Shown in pieces: positions 8,709 to 16,074 of a stretch of DNA of 64,000 nucleotides. Position 1 is the stretch's first letter, and each line of letters begins with the position of its first letter. The notes beneath the pieces were generated by a model that searched no databases, was not told where the DNA came from, and worked only from the letters and a program-made list of their open reading frames with translations. The position numbers were made by a program, and so were the translations under genes. This stretch comes from Aeromicrobium sp. PE09-221 (lineage in GTDB: Bacteria; Actinomycetota; Actinomycetes; Propionibacteriales; Nocardioidaceae): NCBI RefSeq assembly GCF_002174305.1, contig NZ_MIJB01000029.1, positions 46,941 to 110,940 on the forward strand, given 5' to 3'.

Positions 8709-8788
8709 GACGCCACGCCCCCGTGATCGCCGAGGGGGGTGGAGATGCTCGCGGGGACGGCGCCGGTGAGGGGAGCGGTCGTTGCCAT
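8705..8788 (-). CDS. Possible 27-aa leader peptide of flavin reductase
   Basis: ATG 8788 opens a 27-codon frame (MATTAPLTGAVPASI...) whose TGA overlaps the GTG of the flavin reductase in the coupled GTGA arrangement. Its composition (Ala, Thr, Pro, Ser) does not resemble an attenuator with runs of a single amino acid. It may be a genuine leader peptide, or a chance frame in the 5' region. Confidence 0.3.
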   Translation of the reverse strand: MATTAPLTGAVPASISTPLGDHGGVAS

Positions 8789-8880
8789 GTCAGCTACAGT
8801 GCTCCGCTCGGCTCCGTTCCGGAGCGCTGCTCACCCTGTGGTCAGGTGCCTCGCTGATCGACGATCTGTGTTAGGACGTG

Positions 8881-9378
8881 TCAGCGACGGATGGCGATCG
8901 AGCCGCTGAGCGGCAAGGCGACATCAGTACGGTCCTCCTCGATCGCCGCCGCGATGAGGGCGGCGACATCGTCGGGGAAGGGCACCGGACGACGGCTGCT
9001 GAAGTCGACGTGGACGGCGATGGCCTCCATGACGCAGGCGAGCTGACCACGTGTGCGGTTGGTGATGAGTGCGGCCATATGGAGGGCCTTTGCACCGGCA
9101 TCGACGGTGACCGTGTGCACACCGATCTCGTCGCCTTCGACCGCCTCTGCGAGATAGCGCAGGTGCTGCTCGGCCGTGAACGTGGTGAGTCCGCGTTCGG
9201 CGATGTAGGTATCGGGCATCCCGAGGTCCTGACGGTTGCGATCCCACATGGCGTGTCCGCCGAAGGCGAAATAGTGGCCGATGTTCATGTGGCCGTTGAC
9301 ATCGAGATGCTCCGGGCCGACCACGTGCTCGGCGGTCAGGGGCAGTCTCACGATCTGCTCGTACGGGAAGGGAGACAC
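8881..9378 (-). CDS. Hotdog-fold acyl-CoA thioesterase
   Basis: A 165-residue single hotdog domain of the 4-hydroxybenzoyl-CoA-thioesterase-like group. HLDVNGHMNIGHYFAFGGHA (24-43) contains the D-x-N-x-H-M-N active-site signature of this family. It probably hydrolyses acyl-CoA thioesters in the cytoplasm; chain preference is unknown. The GTG start at 9378 is 6 nt after a TAAGGT hexamer (leaderless type). Confidence 0.85.
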   Translation of the reverse strand: MSPFPYEQIVRLPLTAEHVVGPEHLDVNGHMNIGHYFAFGGHAMWDRNRQDLGMPDTYIAERGLTTFTAEQHLRYLAEAVEGDEIGVHTVTVDAGAKALHMAALITNRTRGQLACVMEAIAVHVDFSSRRPVPFPDDVAALIAAAIEEDRTDVALPLSGSIAIRR

Positions 9379-9384
9379 GCTCCG

Positions 9385-9390
9385 ACCTTA
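9385..9390 (-). promoter_or_regulatory. -10 box, leaderless start of thioesterase
   Basis: TAAGGT on the minus strand, 6 nt before GTG 9378. Confidence 0.45.
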
Positions 9391-9481
9391 CCGGCGAGTA
9401 GCCGTCGGCAGGCGAGGGCCAGGACGGCGGTGCCCTCGTGCGGGCCTCCACACCGCTCGGTCCCCCGTCTCCGCGACGGGA

Positions 9482-9575
9482 CGAGGAGTGCGGGATCGAG
9501 GCACGCGGGACCCCGGCGACGAGCACTCCTCGCCGGACACGATCATCCACTCACCCGGTCTCGAACCGGGGTGAC
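9482..9575 (-). terminator. Two hairpins after the coiled-coil gene
   Basis: Arms 9482-9491 and 9523-9532 (cgaggagtgc and its complement) form a 10-bp stem. About 9552-9575 forms a second, nearly perfect GC-rich hairpin (tcacccggt...accggggtga) directly downstream of the gene ending at 9578. There is no U-tract. The rest of 9391-9577 holds no recognisable gene. Confidence 0.45.
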
Positions 9576-9577
9576 TC

Positions 9578-10045
9578 TCAGACCGGCGGTGGGGTGTCGC
9601 GGCGCGCGTGTCGGGGATCGCCGACGGCCGGATCGTCCGCTGCCGACCCCGCATCGTCGGAGCGCGCCGAACGTCGAGGGGTCTCCCCTCCCGGTCCGTC
9701 GGGGTCGATCTCGTCGGCCTGGCGGAGCTGGTCATCCGCGGCGGTGCGCGTCGTATCGGCTTCGGCCCCGAGCGCCTCGGCCTGTGCGGCCAAGCGGTCG
9801 GCCTCCAACTGCGCCTGCTCGGCATCGGCCTGAGCGGTCGTGGCTTCCGCCTCCGCGCGGTGCGCCTCGACATGTCCCTCACGGGCGTTCTCACGGAGGT
9901 CGGCCGCCTGGATGCGGCGATGCTCACGCTGCTCCTGCTCACGGCGCTGCTTCGCCTTGGTGCTGTTGCGCAGCGCGAAGGCGATGATCGCGACGATGAC
10001 GAGGACGGCGACGATCGCTACGGCGACCCAGATCATGGTGTCCAT
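9578..10045 (-). CDS. Membrane-anchored coiled-coil protein, unknown function
   Basis: A 155-residue protein. One N-terminal transmembrane helix (about 5-25) is followed by a long charged Ala/Glu/Gln/Arg-rich helix (about 30-110) with coiled-coil heptad character and a disordered Pro/Asp/Arg tail. ATG 10045 follows gggagcaccgc. Similar small actinobacterial proteins are uncharacterised. The tail would project into the cytoplasm if the N-terminus is outside. No function can be assigned. Confidence 0.65.
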   Translation of the reverse strand: MDTMIWVAVAIVAVLVIVAIIAFALRNSTKAKQRREQEQREHRRIQAADLRENAREGHVEAHRAEAEATTAQADAEQAQLEADRLAAQAEALGAEADTTRTAADDQLRQADEIDPDGPGGETPRRSARSDDAGSAADDPAVGDPRHARRDTPPPV

Positions 10046-10128
10046 GCGGTGCTCCCTTCAGCGGGTGGATCCGCTCTCACCCCTTCGTACCGCACTCACG
10101 ACCGTCCCGCTCGGCGAGCAGGGTCCGC

Positions 10129-13100
10129 TCAGGCGTTGCGCCGGTACTGGCCGCCGACCTCGAAGAAGGCATCGGTGATCTGCTGCAGGGAGCACACCCG
10201 CGCCGCGTCCATGAGCACCGCGAACACGTTCTCGCCTCCCATCGCCGCTTCCTTCAGGCGTGTCAAGGCCACCTCGGCATCGGCGCGGTGGGTGCGGTGG
10301 AACTCCTCGAGGCGCTCGAGCTGGGACCGCTTCTCCGCCTCGGTCGCACGGGCGAGCTCCACGGTGGGCGGCTCGTCGCCGGTGTCCTGCGGTCGGAAGG
10401 TGTTGACACCGATGATCGGCAGCGAGCCGTCGTGCTTGCGCTGCTCGTAGAGCATCGACTCGTCCTGGATGCGGCCGCGCTGGTAGCCGGTCTCCATCGC
10501 CCCGAGAACGCCCCCGCGTTCGCTGATCGCATCGAACTCGCGCAGCACCGCCTCCTCCACCAGGTCGGTGAGCTCGTCGATGATGAACGAGCCCTGCAGG
10601 GGGTTCTCATTCATCGCGAGCCCCCACTCGCGATTGATGATGAGCTGGATCGCCAGGGCACGGCGCACCGACTCGGCGCTCGGGGTCGTGACCGCCTCGT
10701 CGTAGGCATTGGTGTGCAGGCTGTTGGCATTGTCGTAGATGGCGGTGAGCGCCTGGAGCGTCGTGCGGATGTCGTTGAAGTGCATCTCCTGCGCGTGCAG
10801 CGAGCGGCCCGAGGTCTGCACGTGGTACTTGAGCTTCTGGCTGCGCTCGGCTGCGCCGTACTTGTCGCGCATCGTCACCGCCCAGATGCGGCGAGCGACA
10901 CGGCCGAGGACCGAGTACTCCGGATCCATGCCGTTGCTGAAGAAGAAGGACAGGTTGGGCGCGAAGTCGTCGATGTCCATGCCCCGCGCGAGATAGGACT
11001 CGACATAGGTGAAGCCATTGGCGAGCGTGAAGGCGAGCTGGCTGATGGGGTTCGCTCCGGCCTCGGCGATGTGATAGCCCGAGATCGACACCGAGTAGAA
11101 GTTCCGCACCCCCTCGTCGATGAACCACTGCTGGATGTCGCCCATCATTTTGAGGCTGAACTCCGTGGAGAACAGGCAGGTGTTCTGGCCCTGATCCTCC
11201 TTGAGGATGTCGGCCTGCACCGTGCCGCGGACGGTCTGCAGCGCACCGCGGCGCAGTTCCTCCCGCTCGGCGTCGTCGGGATCGCGGCCCTCGCGCTCGC
11301 GGAAGACCTCGACTTGCTGGTCGATGACAGTGTTGAGGAAGAAAGCGAGCACGGTGGGGGCGGGACCGTTGATCGTCATCGACACGCTGGTAGTCGGTGC
11401 GGTCAGATCGAAGCCGTCGTAGAGGGCCTTCATATCGTCGAGCGTCGCGACCGAGACGCCGGAGGTGCCGACCTTGCCGTAGATATCCGGACGGAGATCG
11501 GGGTCGCGGCCGTACAGGGTGACCGAGTCGAAGGCGGTCGACAGGCGGGTGGCTGGCTGGCCCTCGCTGAGCAGCTTGAAACGGCGATTGGTGCGGAAGG
11601 GGTCGCCCTCACCGGCGAACATGCGCGCCGGGTCCTCGTTGTCCCGCTTGAACGGGAACACCCCGGCGGTGAACGGGAAGAAGCCGGGCAGGTTCTCCTT
11701 GCGCCAGAACCGCACCAGCTCTCCGTGGTCGGTGAAGCGCGGGAGCGCGACCCGTGGGATCCTCGACCCCGCCAGTGATTCGCGGGTGAGCTGGGTGTGG
11801 ATCTCCTTGTCCCGGACCACCACGGTCTGCTTGTCGCCGGAGTAGGACTCGATGATCGAGGGCCAGGCCGCCAGCTGGTCGCGGACCTCGACGGGCAACT
11901 CGGTCTCCGCGCGATCGGCTGCCTCGAGCACCGAGGTCTCACCCAACTCGGCGGCGACCTCGCGGAGACGTTGGGCGCGCGCGGTCTGGCGCGCGAGCTC
12001 CGCGGTCCGCGCGTGGTAGCCACGCACAGTCTCGGCGATCTCGGCCAGGTACCGCACGCGGCCCGGAGGCATGACGTGGTCCTCGTCGCTGGAATGACGC
12101 ACCGATACAGCCGGCAGCACGCCCGGGTCGATGCCGACCAGCTCGCGCACGGCCTGGTAGAGCGCGGTGACCCCGTCGTCGTCGAAGGTCGCCGCCGACG
12201 TGCCGAAGACGGGCATCTCCTCGGGCCTGGAGCCGAAGGCCTCGCGGTTGCGCACCAGCTGACGACCCACGTCGCGGAGCGCATCCTTGGCGCCGCGTCG
12301 CTCGAACTTGTTGATCGCCACGATATCGGCGAAGTCGAGCATGTCGATCTTCTCCAGCTGCGATGCCGCGCCGAACTCCGGAGTCATGACATACAGCGAG
12401 TGGTCGACGAAGGGCAGGATCCCGGCATCGCCCTGGCCGATGCCGGGGGTTTCGACGATCACGAGATCATTCCCGGCCGCCTTCAGCACCGCGATCGCAT
12501 CGGCGAGGCCCTCGGGGATCTCGTGTGCGCCTCGGGTGGCGAGGGAGCGGAAGTAGACGCGGTCGCCGTCGAGGGCATTCATCCGGATGCGGTCACCGAG
12601 CAGCGCGCCGCCGCCCTTGCGCCGCGTCGGGTCGACGGCGATGACGCCGATCCGCAGCTTGTCCTGCTGGTCGACGCGGAATCGGCGCACCAGCTCGTCG
12701 GTGAGTGAGCTCTTGCCCGACCCGCCCGTTCCGGTGATACCGAGGACGGGCGTGGTCGATGCGAGGGCGGCCCCGCGGATCCGGTCGCCGAGGGTGCCGT
12801 CGAGCCTCCCGAGCTCGGCACCGGAGATCGCCCGCGCGACCGCTGCGCGGTCCCCGGCGAGCACCGCGGACGGCTCGGGCCGATCCAGGTCCCAGAGGTC
12901 GACATCGCACTCGGCGATCAGTTCGTTGATCATGCCCGCGAGCCCCAGGCGCTGGCCGTCCTCGGGGGAGAAGATGTGCACGCCGGTGGCGCGCAATCGA
13001 GCGATCTCCTCGGGCACGATGACCCCACCCCCGCCGCCATAGACCTGGACATGGCGCACGCCTCGTTGGGCGAGCGATTCCACGAGATACTCGAAGAACT

Positions 13101-13317
13101 CGACATGGCCGCCCTGGTAGGAGCTGACTGCCACCCCCTGCACGTCCTCCTCGACCGCGGCGTCGACGATCTCGGCGACCGAACGGTTGTGCCCGAGATG
13201 GATCACCTCAGCGCCCTGGCTCTGCAGGATGCGCCGCATGATGTTGATGCTCGCATCGTGTCCGTCGAACAGCGCCGAGGCGGTGACGAAGCGAACCGGG
13301 TGGGTGGGGACGTGCAT
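10129..13317 (-). CDS. icmF: Fused isobutyryl-CoA mutase (IcmF)
   Basis: A 1062-residue adenosylcobalamin enzyme interconverting isobutyryl-CoA and n-butyryl-CoA (some members act on isovaleryl/pivalyl-CoA). Domains in order: B12-binding Rossmann domain (about 8-140, FDGHDASI at 17-24); MeaB/MeaI-like G-protein chaperone with P-loop GTGGSGKSS (195-203), switch region and NKFERRGAKD base motif; and the mutase TIM barrel from about 520 to the end (SVSISGYHIAEAGANP substrate-pocket segment). Length and domain order are those of full IcmF. ATG 13317 is preceded by gaggtcagc. It diverges from a MarR gene across palindromic repeat A2, and may feed branched acyl-CoAs into beta-oxidation. Confidence 0.95.
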   Translation of the reverse strand: MHVPTHPVRFVTASALFDGHDASINIMRRILQSQGAEVIHLGHNRSVAEIVDAAVEEDVQGVAVSSYQGGHVEFFEYLVESLAQRGVRHVQVYGGGGGVIVPEEIARLRATGVHIFSPEDGQRLGLAGMINELIAECDVDLWDLDRPEPSAVLAGDRAAVARAISGAELGRLDGTLGDRIRGAALASTTPVLGITGTGGSGKSSLTDELVRRFRVDQQDKLRIGVIAVDPTRRKGGGALLGDRIRMNALDGDRVYFRSLATRGAHEIPEGLADAIAVLKAAGNDLVIVETPGIGQGDAGILPFVDHSLYVMTPEFGAASQLEKIDMLDFADIVAINKFERRGAKDALRDVGRQLVRNREAFGSRPEEMPVFGTSAATFDDDGVTALYQAVRELVGIDPGVLPAVSVRHSSDEDHVMPPGRVRYLAEIAETVRGYHARTAELARQTARAQRLREVAAELGETSVLEAADRAETELPVEVRDQLAAWPSIIESYSGDKQTVVVRDKEIHTQLTRESLAGSRIPRVALPRFTDHGELVRFWRKENLPGFFPFTAGVFPFKRDNEDPARMFAGEGDPFRTNRRFKLLSEGQPATRLSTAFDSVTLYGRDPDLRPDIYGKVGTSGVSVATLDDMKALYDGFDLTAPTTSVSMTINGPAPTVLAFFLNTVIDQQVEVFREREGRDPDDAEREELRRGALQTVRGTVQADILKEDQGQNTCLFSTEFSLKMMGDIQQWFIDEGVRNFYSVSISGYHIAEAGANPISQLAFTLANGFTYVESYLARGMDIDDFAPNLSFFFSNGMDPEYSVLGRVARRIWAVTMRDKYGAAERSQKLKYHVQTSGRSLHAQEMHFNDIRTTLQALTAIYDNANSLHTNAYDEAVTTPSAESVRRALAIQLIINREWGLAMNENPLQGSFIIDELTDLVEEAVLREFDAISERGGVLGAMETGYQRGRIQDESMLYEQRKHDGSLPIIGVNTFRPQDTGDEPPTVELARATEAEKRSQLERLEEFHRTHRADAEVALTRLKEAAMGGENVFAVLMDAARVCSLQQITDAFFEVGGQYRRNA

Positions 13318-13390
13318 GCTGACCTCGCTGAGTAGTTCCTAGGCCATAAAATAGTCGGACTTCCTACTAAATGAAAGCCGCTGATTCACT

Positions 13391-13465
13391 CGTTCTCGTT
13401 GAGTGTGACGTTTGGACGGCAAAATCGCTGAATTCGCCGTCCAAACGTCACACTCAACGAGAACG
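13391..13465. repeat. Palindromic repeat family A, copy 2
   Basis: Perfect 30-bp inverted arms (13391-13420 and 13436-13465) around a 15-nt A/T-richer centre. The arms contain GTTGAGTGTGACGTTTGGAC, shared with copy 1. It sits in the divergent icmF/MarR promoter region and its right arm ends 13 nt before the MarR -10 box, so it could also influence transcription there. Confidence 0.85.
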
Positions 13466-13478
13466 GGAGCCGGTCGGT

Positions 13479-13484
13479 TAGGCT
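13479..13484 (+). promoter_or_regulatory. -10 box, leaderless start of MarR gene
   Basis: TAGGCT, 7 nt before ATG 13492. Confidence 0.5.
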
Positions 13485-13491
13485 TCTGCGC

Positions 13492-13980
13492 ATGGCGCCG
13501 CTGGAGTTCGACCCGATCGAGCGGGCGGGCGATCTCTGGGAGCGGCATGTCGGCGATGCGACGTCCATGCGACTGGTCACCTCGCTCATGCGAGCCCAGC
13601 AGATCGTGCTCGCCCGACTGGAGGCGGTCCTGAAGCCGCTCGGCATCACCTTCGCGCGCTATGAGGTGCTGCGACTGCTGTCCTTCAGCCGCTTCGGCTC
13701 CCTACCGCTCAGCAAGATCGGCGAGCGGCTCATGGTGCATCCCACCTCGGTCACCAATGCGATCGACCGCCTGGTGGCACAGGGCCTTGTGACGAGAGCC
13801 GTCGACGAGGGTGACCGCCGGCGGGTGCTGGCATCGTTGACGGCCGAGGGCGGGCAGGTGCTCGATCAGGCCACGCAGGCGCTCGTCGCCATCGACTTCG
13901 GTGTCGACGGCCTGACCTCGGACCAGCAACGCCAGGCCTATGAGCTGTTGCGAGTGCTGCGCTCGGCCGACTGGACCTGA
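13492..13980 (+). CDS. MarR-family transcriptional regulator
   Basis: A 162-residue winged-helix regulator. The helix-turn-helix lies around LSKIGERLMVHPTSVTNAIDRL (about 72-93) and the wing contains VTRAVDEGDRRRVLASLT (about 99-116), the canonical MarR D-x-R-D/R motif. It probably binds DNA as a dimer and responds to a small molecule. Divergent orientation to icmF makes icmF the first candidate target. The ATG 13492 lies 7 nt after TAGGCT, suggesting a leaderless mRNA. Confidence 0.9.
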   Translation: MAPLEFDPIERAGDLWERHVGDATSMRLVTSLMRAQQIVLARLEAVLKPLGITFARYEVLRLLSFSRFGSLPLSKIGERLMVHPTSVTNAIDRLVAQGLVTRAVDEGDRRRVLASLTAEGGQVLDQATQALVAIDFGVDGLTSDQQRQAYELLRVLRSADWT

Positions 13981-14038
13981 TCGTCAGCACAGCGTCCCGG
14001 GCGCCTATCCACCGCCGCGGAAGGAACTGCCACCCTCC

Positions 14039-14566
14039 TCAGCGCAGGACGCGGTACCAGTGGGCGGTGCTGCCGGGTTTGCGTTCGAGCCGCACCTGCT
14101 GGCCGCCGGCTCGATGGAACAGCGGGGTCCCGTCGCCGAGGAGCACCGGTGCGACGAACACGAGGATCTCATCGAGCAGGCCGGCATCGTGGACGCTGCC
14201 CGCGGCCTCTGCGCCGAGGATGTTCACATAGTGGCCCGCCGCCAGCTCCGTCGCTCGCTCGACCGCCGTCCGCACGTCATCGGTCACCAGGTCGACGCCC
14301 GGCTGGTTCGGGTCGAGCGTTCGGCTGAGCACCACGGCCGGACCCCCGTAGGATCCGCCGAAGGCGCCCTCGCTGTCCGTGCCCGCATTCGGGTCGTCGC
14401 CTCGATGCGTCCGGCCGCCCACCAGCAGGCAGCCGACCTCCTCGACGAGTGTGTCGGCCTCCGGGCCCAGGTCGTCTTCGAGATAGGGGGTCAGCCACCC
14501 CATGTCGCCACCCGGTCCCGCGATGTAGCCGTCGAGGGACATCGTGGCGGAATAGAGGGTCGTCAT
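14039..14566 (-). CDS. RibD C-terminal / dihydrofolate-reductase-fold protein
   Basis: A 175-residue reductase-fold protein. TTLYSATMSLDGYIAGPGGDMGWL (2-25) is the conserved N-terminal NADPH-site region of this family, GCLLVGGRTHRG lies near 45-56, and HVNI-like GHYVNILGAE near 113-122 corresponds to the G-G-x2 strand. The C-terminal LVAP-type motif reads FVAPVLLGDGTPLF. Small actinobacterial members have no established substrate and are not in riboflavin operons; this one stands alone. Confidence 0.85.
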   Translation of the reverse strand: MTTLYSATMSLDGYIAGPGGDMGWLTPYLEDDLGPEADTLVEEVGCLLVGGRTHRGDDPNAGTDSEGAFGGSYGGPAVVLSRTLDPNQPGVDLVTDDVRTAVERATELAAGHYVNILGAEAAGSVHDAGLLDEILVFVAPVLLGDGTPLFHRAGGQQVRLERKPGSTAHWYRVLR

Positions 14567-14605
14567 CGGTGTAGCGTCTCATGCGGCCGATGCTCGATGG
14601 AACTC

Positions 14606-15205
14606 TCAGCCGGGTGGGAGCAGGAAGGTCCGCGTCAGCACGGTGCGCAGGCGGACGAGCTCGAAGCTCGCGTCGAAGTCCTCGTCGCCGGACCGCAGGT
14701 AGAGGCCGTCACTGATCGATTGCGCCCATGTCGCCGCATGCGCCGGCTTCCAGTCTGGGTCGGCGCGACCCTCGGTCTGCAGGCGGGTGATGAGATCGGC
14801 GAGCCTGCCATGAGCCACGGCGTCGACGGCGCCGAGCAGTTCTCCGACGACTGGATCGGTCCTCAGCTGTCCGAGCAGCATGAATGTCAATGGGCCGGCG
14901 AGGGGATCGCGCAGGTCCTCGGTGAGGCGGTCGATCACCTGCCAGAAGGCGATCAGCGCGTCGTCGTCCTCGATGGCGCGGAGGTCGGCAATCGTCACGT
15001 CGCGGTCGACCTCCAGCATGCCGTGGAGGATGGCCCGTTTGTCGGCGAAGTAGTGGAAGATGGTGCCGGATCCGAGGCCGCTCTTGCGGCAGATGTCCTT
15101 GACCGTGGCCCCGTCGTAGCCCTTCTCGGCGAAGGCGTGTGCCGCACCGGCGACGATCTGCTCACGTCGCCGCGCGTGCAGGAGGGGGTCAGTCCGGCGA
15201 GCCAT
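14606..15205 (-). CDS. TetR-family regulator
   Basis: A 199-residue regulator. The N-terminal DNA-binding domain reads RREQIVAGAAHAFAEKGYDG then VKDICRKSGLGSGTIFHYF (about 11-50), and the C-terminal helical ligand domain is typical of TetR. The start ATG 15205 lies inside the 3' end of the upstream membrane-protein gene (17-nt overlap), so the two form an operon. A perfect palindrome TATTCT-A-AGAATA at 15925-15937, upstream of that operon, is the likely autoregulatory operator. Confidence 0.9.
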   Translation of the reverse strand: MARRTDPLLHARRREQIVAGAAHAFAEKGYDGATVKDICRKSGLGSGTIFHYFADKRAILHGMLEVDRDVTIADLRAIEDDDALIAFWQVIDRLTEDLRDPLAGPLTFMLLGQLRTDPVVGELLGAVDAVAHGRLADLITRLQTEGRADPDWKPAHAATWAQSISDGLYLRSGDEDFDASFELVRLRTVLTRTFLLPPG

Positions 15206-15869
15206 CGTCGGCCTCTCGTTCGCGCTCCTGCCGCTTGCGGCGCCTCTCCAGTTCGCCCAGGCCGATGACGACTGCGACGGTGAAGGGAACGGCGTACTGT
15301 AGCCACGACAGGTCGAGATCGGGCAGCCAGCCGAACCAGTCCCAGTCGGGCAGCAACCGCGAGATCCAGTAGACCGGATCGATGTAGCGCAACCAGTCCG
15401 GGGGCGAGATATCTGGAAGATCCGGCAGCCAGGACCAGTCGATGCGCGGCAGCAGCCCACGGAAGAAGGCGCTCAGCAGGGCACTGATGCCCAGCAGCCC
15501 GATGAGCATGCCGAGCCCGGTGGTGAGGACGTGCCGGGCGGCGAAGAGGTGGGGGTGCCGTTCGCGCCAGTCGTAGCGTCGCCGTGCGCGGGTGCCGGCA
15601 GGAGGGACGAAGTCGATGCGTGTCGTGCCGGTACCCGCGCTGCACTCCACGAGCCGCACGCTGCGGATGCTGCGCCGTGCGTTCAGCCCGATGAGCACCG
15701 TCTGCTCGATATCGTCGTCGACTGTGCCGAGGCCGATCTCGGTGTCATCGAAGGCGCCGGCACTGCGTTCTTCGATGAGCTCACCGTCGCAGGTCGCGCG
15801 GACGGCACCGCCCCCGATGTTCTCGATGATGAGGTCGCGGCGTCGGTCGCGGAGGGTCCAGGTGCTCAC
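15189..15869 (-). CDS. Membrane protein co-transcribed with TetR gene
   Basis: A 226-residue protein. The N-terminal ~100 residues form a soluble beta-rich segment (RDLIIENIGGGAVRATCDGE, later VRLVECSAGTGTTRIDF). A transmembrane helix lies near 118-135, then a Trp/Pro/Asp-rich repeated stretch with WLPDLPDISP- and WLPDLDLSWL-type segments, then a second helix and a basic Arg/Glu tail. GTG 15869 is chosen because gaggagggt precedes it; an upstream extension to 15989 would cross the palindrome. No family is recognised. Its coupling to the TetR gene suggests the regulator controls it. Confidence 0.65.
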   Translation of the reverse strand: MSTWTLRDRRRDLIIENIGGGAVRATCDGELIEERSAGAFDDTEIGLGTVDDDIEQTVLIGLNARRSIRSVRLVECSAGTGTTRIDFVPPAGTRARRRYDWRERHPHLFAARHVLTTGLGMLIGLLGISALLSAFFRGLLPRIDWSWLPDLPDISPPDWLRYIDPVYWISRLLPDWDWFGWLPDLDLSWLQYAVPFTVAVVIGLGELERRRKRQEREREADDGSPD

Positions 15870-15924
15870 GCGGACCCTCCTCGACGGGTGGACGGTCGGA
15901 GGGCGAACGAATTCCTGGAATCCA

Positions 15925-15937
15925 TATTCTAAGAATA
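15925..15937. promoter_or_regulatory. Palindromic candidate operator
   Basis: TATTCTAAGAATA is a perfect 13-bp palindrome around a central A. It lies 56 nt upstream of the membrane-protein/TetR operon start, in an A/T-rich patch that is unusual for this DNA. Confidence 0.55.
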
Positions 15938-15969
15938 GCCTTTTCGGCCACGACGATCGATCGTTGCTG

Positions 15970-16041
15970 GGCGGTGAGCCGTCCCGCACTGCTGGCGCTC
16001 GGATAGGTGACAGCTCACCGCCTGGGGGAGGTGAAAAGCGG
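15970..16041. repeat. Intergenic repeat family C, copy 1
   Basis: Contains GGGCGGTGAGCCGTCCCG and GGCTCACCGCC-type units (AGCTCACCGCCTGGGGGAGG, then TGAAAAGCGG). Similar units occur at 47413, 56286 and 56812. It lies just before the antiporter promoter. Confidence 0.5.
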
Positions 16042-16062
16042 ACACCGAAGAGGCGGTGCGAG

Positions 16063-16068
16063 TAGCGT
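16063..16068 (+). promoter_or_regulatory. -10 box, leaderless start of antiporter
   Basis: TAGCGT, 6 nt before GTG 16075. Confidence 0.4.
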
Positions 16069-16074
16069 CAGGGT

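Noticed and set aside
9550..9576. Possible tRNA T-arm (GGTCTCGAACC)
   Set aside because: No acceptor, D or anticodon stems can be arranged around it; it is a simple hairpin after the coiled-coil gene.
10288..12708. Two long plus-strand frames
   Set aside because: Antisense to icmF, low complexity in Arg/Gly/Leu, no family similarity.
13940..15268. Plus-strand frame of ~440 codons
   Set aside because: Lies opposite the RibD-like and TetR genes, whose translations have clear families.
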